64,000 nucleotides of DNA from Gammaproteobacteria bacterium (GTDB lineage Bacteria; Pseudomonadota; Gammaproteobacteria; SZUA-140). Under the pieces are notes generated by a model. That model searched no databases. It was given only the letters and a program-made list of their open reading frames with translations, and had not been told where the DNA came from. Position numbers and translations under genes: made by a program. Shown here in pieces: positions 18,672-27,421 of the stretch (positions are counted from its first letter, which is position 1; each line of letters starts with the position of its first letter). The stretch is from contig JADJQS010000015.1 of NCBI GenBank assembly GCA_016712635.1, positions 124,001 through 188,000 of the forward strand. The letters run 5' to 3'.

Positions 18672-18701
18672 TTGGCTAAAATAGTTTTGTTCAAATATAA
18701 T
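18672..18701 (+). promoter_or_regulatory. Sigma-70 promoter abutting the marR start codon
   Basis: TTGGCT (18672-18677), an 18-base spacer and a perfect TATAAT (18696-18701) lie in strongly AT-rich DNA. The expected start site, 6-8 bases after the -10, falls on or next to the ATG at 18708. The mRNA would thus be leaderless, or translation would begin at the ATG at 18792. Confidence 0.7.
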
Positions 18702-18707
18702 AGCCGC

Positions 18708-19262
18708 ATGAGCGACGCAAATGAGCACACCCAACCGGTGCCCACACAGGCCGAGGCGCCAGCCGCCGATAGCCGGGAGGAGCGGGCGCGGATGATCCTG
18801 CAGACGTTGCGCATCGTCGTTCGTTCCGTGCAGGCGCATTCGCGCTGGGTCGAAAAGCAGTGCGGGGTCAGTGCGACCCAGTTATGGGCCTTATGGGAGC
18901 TGTTCGCCGAACCAGGCCGGAGCCTGGCCCAGCTCGGCGCCGCGCTTTCCATCCATCCTTCGACGGCCTCCAATCTGGTCGACAAGCTGAGAAAAAAGAG
19001 GCTGGTCAGGAAACAGCGCAGCGGCCCCGACCAGCGCGTGGTGCGCCTCTATATCACCCCTGCCGGGTCCGAACTGCTGGCGCTGGCACCCCGTCCCGCG
19101 CAAGGTGCGCTCATCGATGCCCTGCGCCGACTGCCCGATCAGTCGCTGATGCAGATCGGGGATGGCCTCGCCGATCTGCTCGCGGCGATGAGGATCAAGG
19201 ATACATCCGCGGCGCTGCAGCCCCTGTCGGAATCAGGCCTGGATTCCGATCCGGGTGCTTGA
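18708..19262 (+). CDS. MarR-family winged-helix transcriptional regulator
   Basis: A 184-residue (or 156-residue) DNA-binding protein. The winged helix reads LAQLGAALSIHPSTASNLVDKLRKKRLVRKQ, with the wing GPDQRVVRLYITPAGSELL, typical of MarR dimers that bind short palindromes and respond to small ligands. Two starts compete: ATG 18708, which coincides with the predicted transcription start and adds a polar N-terminal tail, and ATG 18792, which has a strong Shine-Dalgarno (GGGAGGAG at 18775-18782) and gives a more usual MarR length. No divergent target gene is adjacent; the target may be the gene itself or the sucrose genes downstream. Confidence 0.82.
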   Translation: MSDANEHTQPVPTQAEAPAADSREERARMILQTLRIVVRSVQAHSRWVEKQCGVSATQLWALWELFAEPGRSLAQLGAALSIHPSTASNLVDKLRKKRLVRKQRSGPDQRVVRLYITPAGSELLALAPRPAQGALIDALRRLPDQSLMQIGDGLADLLAAMRIKDTSAALQPLSESGLDSDPGA

Positions 19263-19598
19263 GTCCGGCGGGTTTTTGTCGCAAGTCGATCCGGACACAT
19301 GGTGGCTCATGAAGACAGCGACTGATCTCCGCTGGTATATCGACCTCACGGCCTCGAAGTCGCTGCAGCAGATATACGCAGGGCACCAGCTGATGACGAA
19401 CCCGGAGTTCACGCGCCTGCCCAGCGAGCATGCGCCCCACCATGCGGGACTGGGGGATGGACCTCGCCGCGCTCAATCGTAATGAAGATCGTCCAACCCG
19501 TCTCGTTGTAGTCGCGCTGAGACGCGGACAGCCGGTCTTCGACATCCTGCCAGATCGCACGTATCGCGAAAGCCTGGAGCGATGTGAGGCTGAGCACC
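19263..19598. other. Intergenic gap before the sucrose genes
   Basis: About 336 bases with no recognisable gene. Short frames on both strands (for example one beginning near 19255 on + and one ending near 19409 on -) have no family resemblance that I can see and no good ribosome site. It probably contains the promoter of the sucrose pair, but no convincing -35/-10 pair was identified. Confidence 0.4.
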
Positions 19599-21782
19599 AT
19601 GCCTAACGGCGACGGCAGTCTCTACATCGTTCTGCTCAGCATCCACGGCCTGATCCGCGGACACAATCTCGAACTCGGGCGCGATGCCGATACGGGGGGG
19701 CAGATCAAGTACGTCCTGGAGCTGATGCGCTCGCTGGCGCAGCATCCCGCTGTCGGTCGCGTCGATCTGTTCACACGCCAGATCCATGATGCAAAGATCG
19801 ATTCTGATTACTCCGTTCCGCTGGAACAGGTCGGCCCCGATGCGTTTATCGTGCGCCTGGCCTGCGGACCGCGCCGTTATCTACGCAAGGAGGTGCTATG
19901 GCCACACCTCGATACGTTCGCCGATCAGGCGCTCAAACACATCCGGCGCGTGCGGCGAGTGCCCGACGTGATCCACGCCCACTATGCCGATGCCGGCTAT
20001 GTCGGCGTGCAGCTCTCCGGCCTGCTCGAGGCGCCGCTGGTCTTCACAGGCCACTCGCTCGGACATGTCAAGCGCGAGCGCCTGCTGGAAAAGGGCCTGC
20101 GGTCTGAGACGATCGAGGGTCAGTATCACATAAGCCAGCGCATCGAGGCCGAAAACATCGCGCTCGACAATGCCGCATTCGTGGTGGCGAGCACGCAGCA
20201 GGAAGTGGAGGTCCAGTACAGCCGCTACGACAATTACCAGCCCGGGCGCATGGTGGTCATCCCCCCCGGCATAGATCTGGAGCGCTTCCATCCGCCAGCG
20301 CCTGGCGCGAATGACCCTGCGATCCGGCGCCAGGTCGCGCGGTTCCTGAGCGAGCCGTTCAGGCCGGTCATCCTCGCCCTGGCGCGTCCGGATCCGCGCA
20401 AGAACCTGGCCGGATTGATACGTGCCTACGCGGAGACCCCCGGCCTGCGCGATCTCGCCAATCTGGTACTGATCGCCGGCACCCGTGCCGACGTGCTGGC
20501 GATGGAAAAGGGACCGCGGCGTGTGTTGAGCGAAATCATGTTTCTGATCGATCGCTATGATCTCTACGGCCACATCGCCTATCCCAAGCAGCATCAGCCC
20601 GAGGATGTGCCTGAACTCTATCGCTGGGCGGCGAAGAGCCGGGGCGTGTTCGTCAATCCGGCACTGACCGAGCCGTTCGGCCTGACGCTGCTCGAAGCTG
20701 CAGCCAGCGGTCTCCCGATCGTCGCGACCCGCGACGGGGGGCCGCGCGACATCGTCAAGTACTGCCGCAACGGCCTTCTGGTCGATTCGCTTGACACCGC
20801 GCAGCTCGGCGAGGCCCTGCTCGACGCGCTGCGCAATCGACGCCGCTGGCGCCGCTGGTCACGTGCCGGGATCGCCGGGACCAAGCGTCATTTTTCCTGG
20901 CAGGGCCATGTGATCACCTATCTAAAGGAAATCGAGCGGGTCCTGGGGCCCGAGCGGGCCAGCAGGCATCGTATCTCCTCCACACTAAAGAGCAAACTGC
21001 CCGTATGTGACCGCATCCTGGTGTGTGACATCGACAACACATTGATCGGTGACCGCGCGGCACTGAAAGTGCTGCTGCAGCAGATTGATGCAGCGCCGGG
21101 GCGCATTGGATTCGGCATTGCCACTGGCCGCCGCCTCGACAGCGCAGTGAAGGTGCTGCGCGAATGGGGTGTGCCAGACCCCGATTTCTTTATCACTGCC
21201 GCCGGCAGCGAGATCCATTACGGGCCAAAGCGGATAGATGACGACAGCTGGTTCCGCCACATCGACTACCTGTGGGAGCCGGAGCTCGTGCGCAGGGTCC
21301 TGCGCGATATACCCGGGCTCAGGATGCAGCCGAAAGATGAGCAGCGCCAGTACAAGATCAGCTATTACCTCGATCCGCAGCGTGCACCCGGGCCGCGCGA
21401 TCTGGTTCGCCATCTCCGCCGGCTCGACGTACATGTCAACGTCATCTACTCGCACCACGCGTTTCTCGATCTGCTGCCTGTGCGTGCATCGAAAGGCGCT
21501 GCAGTGCGCTATTTCGCGGACAAGTGGGGCATACCATTCAACAACATCCTGGCGGCCGGGGATTCCGGAAACGACGAAGAAATGCTGTCCGGTGCGACGC
21601 TTGGCGTGGTAGTCGGCAATCACAGTGCGGAGCTCGAACGGCTGCGCGGTCACGATCGGGTCTATTTCGCGGATGGACGGCATGCCTGGGGTATTCTCGA
21701 AGGCATAGAACATTACGATTTCCTCGGCAGCCTGCGCGGGCGCACCCGGGATAAGGTAAAGGAGGGTGTCGCGGATGAGTGA
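19599..21782 (+). CDS. Sucrose-phosphate synthase with C-terminal HAD (sucrose-phosphatase-like) domain
   Basis: A 727-residue GT4 enzyme that joins UDP/ADP-glucose to fructose 6-phosphate. The N-terminal GT-B half has HGLIRGHNLELGRDADTGGQ, in which the glycine-rich DTGGQ binds sugar. The C-terminal GT half has the nucleotide-sugar motif NPALTEPFGLTLLEAAASG. From about residue 465 a HAD phosphatase domain begins (ILVCDIDNTLIGD, the DxD nucleophile motif) and continues with GDSGNDEEML, so synthesis and dephosphorylation may be on one chain. Start: ATG 19599 with GAGG 9 bases upstream; a GTG at 19584 is possible. Sucrose synthase follows after 28 bases. Confidence 0.9.
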   Translation: MPNGDGSLYIVLLSIHGLIRGHNLELGRDADTGGQIKYVLELMRSLAQHPAVGRVDLFTRQIHDAKIDSDYSVPLEQVGPDAFIVRLACGPRRYLRKEVLWPHLDTFADQALKHIRRVRRVPDVIHAHYADAGYVGVQLSGLLEAPLVFTGHSLGHVKRERLLEKGLRSETIEGQYHISQRIEAENIALDNAAFVVASTQQEVEVQYSRYDNYQPGRMVVIPPGIDLERFHPPAPGANDPAIRRQVARFLSEPFRPVILALARPDPRKNLAGLIRAYAETPGLRDLANLVLIAGTRADVLAMEKGPRRVLSEIMFLIDRYDLYGHIAYPKQHQPEDVPELYRWAAKSRGVFVNPALTEPFGLTLLEAAASGLPIVATRDGGPRDIVKYCRNGLLVDSLDTAQLGEALLDALRNRRRWRRWSRAGIAGTKRHFSWQGHVITYLKEIERVLGPERASRHRISSTLKSKLPVCDRILVCDIDNTLIGDRAALKVLLQQIDAAPGRIGFGIATGRRLDSAVKVLREWGVPDPDFFITAAGSEIHYGPKRIDDDSWFRHIDYLWEPELVRRVLRDIPGLRMQPKDEQRQYKISYYLDPQRAPGPRDLVRHLRRLDVHVNVIYSHHAFLDLLPVRASKGAAVRYFADKWGIPFNNILAAGDSGNDEEMLSGATLGVVVGNHSAELERLRGHDRVYFADGRHAWGILEGIEHYDFLGSLRGRTRDKVKEGVADE

Positions 21783-21810
21783 TGCGGCCCCTGGTCGGGA
21801 TGCCTGAGAC

Positions 21811-24207
21811 ATGGCGACCATGCTCGATACCTATGTGAAGGAGCAGCGCGAGGCCGCGCTTCTGTTGCTGCGCCGCCTGCTCGGATACGGCAAGCCGTTC
21901 CTGCTGCGCTCCGAGATTCTCGATGAATGCCGGGCGCTGTGCGTGGAGCACCCTGGGCTGGGACTGGATCGGACACCGCTCTATGGCGCCATGCGCTCAG
22001 CGCAGGAGGCGGCCGTTGACGGGGCGTGGATCTATCTCGCGTTACGTCCTTACATCGCCTGTTGGCAGTACTATCGCATCCACGCCGAGTCGCTCGACGC
22101 CGCCGCGGTTGGCGTTGAGGACTTCCTCGCGTTCAAGGAGCGGCTGGTGAACGGCGCAAAAGCGGGGGATCCGTGGACGATCGAGTTCGATATCGAGCCG
22201 TTCAGTCGTGAGTTTCCCCGCTTGCGGGAATCGCGCTCGATCGGACGTGGTGTGGAATTTCTCAACCGCCGCCTGTCGAGCGAGCTCTTTCAGGAGGGCG
22301 GTGAAGGAAATCAGCATCTCCATGATTTCCTCTCCGTGCATCAGATCCAGGGCCGCCAGCTCATGCTTAACGACCGTGTTCGCACCGTGGCAGATCTGCG
22401 CCGCAACTTGCGCCATGCCGAGACGTATCTGGCGGGGCAGCCGCAGGACGCGGAGTGGGGCGATGTGGCGCACTCCATGCAGGGACTCGGCTTCGAGCCA
22501 GGCTGGGGGCGTACTGTGGTGCGCATGCGCGTCATGCTGTCCTTGCTGACCGACATCCTCGAGGCGCCGGATCCCGGCAATCTCGAGCGATTCCTCAGTG
22601 GTATCCCGATGATCTTCAATCTGGTTATCCTGACCCCGCACGGGTATTTCGCGCAGGCTAATGTGCTCGGCCTGCCGGACACCGGCGGCCAGGTCGTCTA
22701 TATCCTGGACCAGGTGCGGGCGCTTGAGAAGGAGATGAGGCGCCGTCTCACCGAGCAGGGACTCGATATCGACCCGCAGATACTGGTAGTGACGCGGCTG
22801 ATCCCGGAGGCGCGCGGAACCACCTGCGACCAGCGCATCGAGCCGGTGATCGGTACCGAGCATGCACGCATTTTACGCGTACCGTTTCGAAATCCGGAAG
22901 GAGGCGTCGTGCCACACTGGATCTCGCGTTTCGAGGTTTGGCCGTACCTGGAGCAGTTCGCCATCGATGTCGAGAAGGAGATTCTGGGCGTTCTCGCCGG
23001 ACGTCCCGACCTGATCATCGGGAATTATTCGGACGGCAACCTGGTTGCGACCCTGCTCGCACACCGCCTGCGCGTGACGCAGTGCAATATCGCGCATGCA
23101 CTCGAGAAACCGAAGTACATCATGTCTGATCTTTACTGGCGTGCGAATGACGAGCAGTATCATTTCGCCTGCCAGTTCACCGCCGACCTGATTGCGATGA
23201 ACGCCGCAGATTTCATCATTACCAGCACCTATCAGGAAATCGCTGGCAACGAAGACAGCGTGGGCCAGTACGAAAGCTACGGTGCGTACACACTGCCCGG
23301 TCTTTACCGCGTCGTGAAGGGCATAGAGATGTTCGATCCCAAGTTCAACATCGTCTCACCGGGCGTGGACTCCGAGGTTTACTTCCCATACAGCGAAGAC
23401 ACGCGGCGCCTGCGCATGCTGCACGAGGAGATAGATGCGCTCATCTATGGCGGAGACCCGCGTCCCGACGCGCGCGGCGTTATTCGCGATCATGGCAGAC
23501 CGCTGCTGTTCTCGATGGCCCGTCTCGACCGCATCAAGAATATTACCGGACTGGTGGAATGGTTCGGAACTAATCCCGAGCTGCGTGCGACGACCAATCT
23601 ACTCATTGTTGCCGGTCATGTCGACGCCGGACGCTCGGCAGATCGGGAGGAACAGTCGCAGATCGAGCGCATGCATGAACTGTTCGACCGCTATCAGCTC
23701 GACGGCGAGGTGCGCTGGCTCGGTCTTCAGCTCGAAAAGAACCTTGCCGGAGAACTGTACCGCCGCGTGGCCGACAGCCGCGGCGCATTCGTACAGCCGG
23801 CGCTGTTCGAGGCCTTCGGCCTCACCGTGATTGAAGCGATGAGTGCGGGTCTGCCAACCTTCGCCACACGCTACGGCGGCCCTCTGGAGATCATCCAGGA
23901 CCACATTTCCGGCTTCCACATCGATCCCAACCACGGCGTGCAGGCGGCGGCGATCATCGCGGAATTCTTCGCCCGCGCCAAAGGGGAGGCTGGCTACTGG
24001 GAGCGCATTTCGGCTCAAGCGCTGGAGCGCGTGCGCAAGCACTACACTTGGGCGCTTTATGCCGAACGCATGATGACGCTTTCGCGCACCTATGGATTCT
24101 GGAAATACGTTACCAACCTGGAGCGGGGCGAGACGCGGCGTTATCTCGAGATGTTCTACGGTTTGCAATACCGGCACCTCGCCGAACAGGTGCGACCGCC
24201 GGGCTGA
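21811..24207 (+). CDS. susA: Sucrose synthase
   Basis: A 798-residue GT4 sucrose synthase, catalysing reversible sucrose + NDP to NDP-glucose + fructose. The plant-like length includes the N-terminal regulatory region (about 1-270). The GT-B core begins at NLVILTPHGYFAQANVLGLP with the fructose-binding DTGGQVVYILDQVRALE. The donor motif is FVQPALFEAFGLTVIEAMSAG. Bacterial copies typically use ADP as well as UDP and connect sucrose to glycogen precursors; glgP lies at the left edge of the window. Its pairing with sucrose-phosphate synthase indicates sucrose used as compatible solute or storage sugar. It is convergent with the TpsB gene, 16 bases away. Confidence 0.92.
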   Translation: MATMLDTYVKEQREAALLLLRRLLGYGKPFLLRSEILDECRALCVEHPGLGLDRTPLYGAMRSAQEAAVDGAWIYLALRPYIACWQYYRIHAESLDAAAVGVEDFLAFKERLVNGAKAGDPWTIEFDIEPFSREFPRLRESRSIGRGVEFLNRRLSSELFQEGGEGNQHLHDFLSVHQIQGRQLMLNDRVRTVADLRRNLRHAETYLAGQPQDAEWGDVAHSMQGLGFEPGWGRTVVRMRVMLSLLTDILEAPDPGNLERFLSGIPMIFNLVILTPHGYFAQANVLGLPDTGGQVVYILDQVRALEKEMRRRLTEQGLDIDPQILVVTRLIPEARGTTCDQRIEPVIGTEHARILRVPFRNPEGGVVPHWISRFEVWPYLEQFAIDVEKEILGVLAGRPDLIIGNYSDGNLVATLLAHRLRVTQCNIAHALEKPKYIMSDLYWRANDEQYHFACQFTADLIAMNAADFIITSTYQEIAGNEDSVGQYESYGAYTLPGLYRVVKGIEMFDPKFNIVSPGVDSEVYFPYSEDTRRLRMLHEEIDALIYGGDPRPDARGVIRDHGRPLLFSMARLDRIKNITGLVEWFGTNPELRATTNLLIVAGHVDAGRSADREEQSQIERMHELFDRYQLDGEVRWLGLQLEKNLAGELYRRVADSRGAFVQPALFEAFGLTVIEAMSAGLPTFATRYGGPLEIIQDHISGFHIDPNHGVQAAAIIAEFFARAKGEAGYWERISAQALERVRKHYTWALYAERMMTLSRTYGFWKYVTNLERGETRRYLEMFYGLQYRHLAEQVRPPG

Positions 24208-24223
24208 ACCGGTCGCGCCGCCT

Positions 24224-25900
24224 TCAGAAGCGATAATTCAGGCTGCCGAAGATGCGCGCCTCGTCTCCCTCCGCGCCTTCCGCCGACACAGGACGTGTCA
24301 ACGGCTTGGCCAGTTCTGCTGTAAGGGAAAGTGCTGCGATGTGCGCGCGTGCGCCGAGGCCGGCCGATGCGGCGGAGGCGCGTGCGTCTATATTCTCACG
24401 CCCGTGTTGCCACACCGCGCCGAGGTCGTAGAACGCGTACGGCGCGAAGCGCCAGCTACGCCACGCCGGGCCGTCGCGTTCGGCCAGCTCCATTCGGCCG
24501 GCGAGGGCGTGATCACCGGTCAACTCAGAGGGATCGTAGGCGCGTCCGAACAGAGGCCCGCCGATGCTGTAGCGCTCGGACGATGGCAGTTCATCGCGCG
24601 CGTACTGCCCGTCAAGCTGGGCGCTGAGATCCCACTGTCTGCCGAGCCGATATCTTCCACCGTAACCGAGGTTCAACTTCGTGTAACCAGGCGTCCCGAC
24701 GCCCATGCCGAGGACTGTATCGATCACGCTGGTGTCGCCGAGGGCCAGTCCGCGGCTGATCGACGCGGTCAGTGAATGGGTCGCGCCCCGTTCGTCAATC
24801 CATCCATGGCGGTAATTTAGATTCAAGCCGGTCAGCTTGTCTTCCAGCCGTTTGGCGCCATCGAGATCCGTCCGTGAATGATAGCGGTTGAGATAAACGC
24901 CCAGGGTCCTCTCCGCAATGCTCGTGCGCAGCAGGCGATAACTCAGGCCTAAGCGATAACGGCTGTTCTCGATGTGCGCGTCGCGCAGTTCAAGGCTTCC
25001 GCCCGGATCAGAGCCGACCCGGGTCACGCTCGCCTGCAGGCGCAGTCCGTCGTACGGCAGCAGCCATTCGGTCGCGGCGTCGATGTAGGTCAGTTCGCTG
25101 GTCTGCGCCGCCGTGGCCAGCCTCAGCTGATACGATTCATGGTGCCGCGTCAGGTTGTAGGCGCGCAGCGCTAGGATGCCCTGTATCGGTCCGATGAATT
25201 CGCTGCCGCGGTTGTCGATGTTGAGGCTCCCGTCGAGATGCCGCCGCTCGAGCGGGAGCAGGAGTTCGTAGGCGCCCGCCTGCCCGGTGACCGCGCGCAC
25301 CTGAGGGCGCACGCTGAGCCCGGGCAGGGTGCCGATCTTGATTACCGCCGCGGTGAGCAGCTCTTTGCGCACCGGTCGTTGCCGCATGACCGGCTCCAGC
25401 CATTGCGTAATCAGTGGGTCGGGCGGGCTGACCAAACCGGGACTGCTCCAGCCGGCAAAATAACCCTCGAGCACACGGATGCGCACGATGCCGTATTGAA
25501 TATCCTGCGCCGGCAGGAAGGCGCTGGAGAGAAAGTAGCCGTCGTTCTGATAATGGCGAGTGATCGCCTCGGCGATGCCACGCAGGGTGGATACAGTGAC
25601 CCGTGTGCCGAGGTCTACCTGGTAGTACGGCAGGAAATCCAGTGCCGGATAGACGGTGGCGCCCTCAATCAGCACGCCGGCCAGCACGAGGGATTGCTCC
25701 GCCAGTTCGGAGTCCGCCGCTGTCGCTGTCCCCGCCACGGAAGGCGCAACGGGGTCTGGCGCCGGGCGATTCTCGATCTGGCGCTCGATCTGGTCGGGTT
25801 TCAGCCTTTCCAGCGGGGTACTGGCGGCATGTGCGGCGGCCGGCGAGAGGAGAAACAGTACTATCAATATAAAAATCATTGGATTGCGTCGGCCGCTCAC
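24224..25900 (-). CDS. ShlB/FhaC/HecB-type two-partner-secretion outer-membrane transporter (TpsB)
   Basis: A 558-residue Omp85-superfamily protein. It has an N-terminal signal peptide (hydrophobic IFILIVLFLLSPAAAHAAS), a POTRA-type region (about residues 70-160: LAGVLIEGATVYP, then VRIRVLEGYF) and a 16-strand-type C-terminal barrel ending in an aromatic residue (GSLNYRF). The barrel signature near residue 455 reads GGPLFGRAYDPSELTGDHAL, a variant of the VRGY/F motif. TpsB proteins export large TpsA exoproteins. No TpsA gene is visible within 30 kb downstream or upstream here, so this is an orphan. The start could be 25900 or the internal ATG at 25879. It is divergent from the FecR-like gene. 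Confidence 0.85.
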   Translation of the reverse strand: MSGRRNPMIFILIVLFLLSPAAAHAASTPLERLKPDQIERQIENRPAPDPVAPSVAGTATAADSELAEQSLVLAGVLIEGATVYPALDFLPYYQVDLGTRVTVSTLRGIAEAITRHYQNDGYFLSSAFLPAQDIQYGIVRIRVLEGYFAGWSSPGLVSPPDPLITQWLEPVMRQRPVRKELLTAAVIKIGTLPGLSVRPQVRAVTGQAGAYELLLPLERRHLDGSLNIDNRGSEFIGPIQGILALRAYNLTRHHESYQLRLATAAQTSELTYIDAATEWLLPYDGLRLQASVTRVGSDPGGSLELRDAHIENSRYRLGLSYRLLRTSIAERTLGVYLNRYHSRTDLDGAKRLEDKLTGLNLNYRHGWIDERGATHSLTASISRGLALGDTSVIDTVLGMGVGTPGYTKLNLGYGGRYRLGRQWDLSAQLDGQYARDELPSSERYSIGGPLFGRAYDPSELTGDHALAGRMELAERDGPAWRSWRFAPYAFYDLGAVWQHGRENIDARASAASAGLGARAHIAALSLTAELAKPLTRPVSAEGAEGDEARIFGSLNYRF

Positions 25901-25937
25901 TCATATTGGATAGGCATGGCAATTCCTTATCGTTTCA

Positions 25938-25954
25938 CTCAAGAATATCTTGAG
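25938..25954. promoter_or_regulatory. 7-bp inverted repeat in the tpsB / fecR-like divergent region
   Basis: CTCAAGA and TCTTGAG are separated by three bases, between two divergent genes. The size and position suit an operator for a dimeric regulator controlling both promoters. No U-tract follows, so it is unlikely to be a terminator. Confidence 0.4.
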
Positions 25955-26056
25955 CCCGCCGCTACACTTTGGCGACCGTTCACTTGAGCCACGCCGTAAG
26001 ACTGGGCCAAGCCTGGGGGGGTATCGATTAAAAAACATATCAATCATGAGGTTGAC

Positions 26057-27382
26057 ATGCCCATATCGTACACTCGGCTACTCCTGCTCTCCCTCCTTTT
26101 CTGTGTCAGTCTGATGCTGTCTCCCGCCGGGGCGGCAGCGACTGCCTTAACCTGGTCGATCCACGAAATCTCAGGAGAGGTACATATACAGGACGCCACC
26201 GGGCAGGTGGTGGCAGGTGTGTCGGGCTTGGCGCTGTCACCGCCGTTCATGGCGCAGACCGGCGACGACGGACGGTTGGTGCTCGGGCACGGCCGTGATC
26301 GTGTGACGGTGGTCTCCGGGACACGATTCGAGGTATCCGAGCCGCGGTCCTCGAATGGTGGTCTCATCGATCGTGTATTTCAGTCATTGGGTTCGATGCT
26401 ATATCAGATAGAGCAGCGTATGCAGGGCGGCTTTGAGGTGGAGACCCCGTACCTCGTCTCGGTGGTCAAGGGTACGACCTTCAATATACTGGTCACGGCG
26501 GACGCGAGCACGGTGGCGCTGATGGAGGGACGCCTCGCGGTGCATACGCCGGACGGGAAATCGCGTTTGACCCTCGAACCGGGCCAGGCTGCGGTCAAGT
26601 CCAGGAATGACGAGCGCATCCTTCTGAAAGATCAACAGTCGCTGACGACGCCGATGACAGGGCCGATCCGCGTTGTGGACAGCACAGGGCCTGCGGGAGC
26701 TACCCGTGGCGAGATCGATATCGGTGTCGGTTCTATGAACCTCGACACTTCCCTGGATACGTCTGGTAGCGCAGCCGCAGAGCTCGAGACCGGCGCCACG
26801 ACGGTGGGCGTCGATGCCGCGCTTCACGTTGGCGCTACACCGATGATCGACGTAGGCGACGGCGCTGTCAGTGTGAGCGAGACGGCCATCAGCCTGGATG
26901 CCGACGTTCCGGGCATCGACGTGGGTGCGGCCTCGATCAGCATGGGGGAAACTTCAATCGATCTGGGCGGCGCGCCGCAGATCGAGGTCGGAGAGATCTC
27001 CGTCGGCCTTGGTGCGACCTCCGTGGGCGACCTCGGCCTCGGCGCGACGTCCGTCGATTTGGGCGAGATATTCATCAGCGGTGACGCCGCGCCGGTGATT
27101 GATGTCAGCGAAACATCGGTCGAGATCGGCGAGGTCACTCTGGGAGACATCTCCACACCCGCCGCTGTAATGGGCGCCTCACTCAGCCTCGACCCCTCGA
27201 CCGGTGCGGCGGCAACGGTGGATCTCGATCTGGGCGATACCCCGGTGGTGAGTCTGGACGTGATGGTCACTGACGTCACCGTTGACGTAGCACCAGAAGC
27301 AGTCGTGACCACGGTTAACGATGCCGTGTCCGATACTACGAACACAGCCGTCAATATCATCAGAAACCTGCCCGGTCTGTAA
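26057..27382 (+). CDS. Exported FecR-domain protein with repetitive beta-rich C-terminal half
   Basis: A 441-residue secreted protein with signal peptide (MPISYTRLLLLSLLFCVSLM... ending near Ala27). Residues about 30-190 form a FecR domain (SGEVHIQDATGQVV, TGDDGRLVLGHGRDRVTV, TPYLVSVVKGTTFNILV, VALMEGRLAVHTPDGK, LEPGQAAVK). From about residue 215 the chain becomes a low-complexity, Gly/Val/Asp/Thr-rich repeat with units such as GATSVDLGEI and GEISVGLGATSVG, and it has no cysteines; this could be a beta-solenoid. FecR with CHASE2 signalling proteins and TpsB is a recurring neighbourhood. The start ATG follows GAGG; the next gene begins 40 bases later, suggesting an operon with the CHASE2 protein. 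Confidence 0.82.
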   Translation: MPISYTRLLLLSLLFCVSLMLSPAGAAATALTWSIHEISGEVHIQDATGQVVAGVSGLALSPPFMAQTGDDGRLVLGHGRDRVTVVSGTRFEVSEPRSSNGGLIDRVFQSLGSMLYQIEQRMQGGFEVETPYLVSVVKGTTFNILVTADASTVALMEGRLAVHTPDGKSRLTLEPGQAAVKSRNDERILLKDQQSLTTPMTGPIRVVDSTGPAGATRGEIDIGVGSMNLDTSLDTSGSAAAELETGATTVGVDAALHVGATPMIDVGDGAVSVSETAISLDADVPGIDVGAASISMGETSIDLGGAPQIEVGEISVGLGATSVGDLGLGATSVDLGEIFISGDAAPVIDVSETSVEIGEVTLGDISTPAAVMGASLSLDPSTGAAATVDLDLGDTPVVSLDVMVTDVTVDVAPEAVVTTVNDAVSDTTNTAVNIIRNLPGL

Positions 27383-27421
27383 TCTCCGATCCCGCGTCCC
27401 GGCGGGGACTGGCATGCGAGC

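Noticed and set aside
19255..19482. 75-codon frame downstream of the MarR gene.
   Set aside because: There is no recognisable family, poor start context and overlap with the regulator's stop; it was not called a gene.
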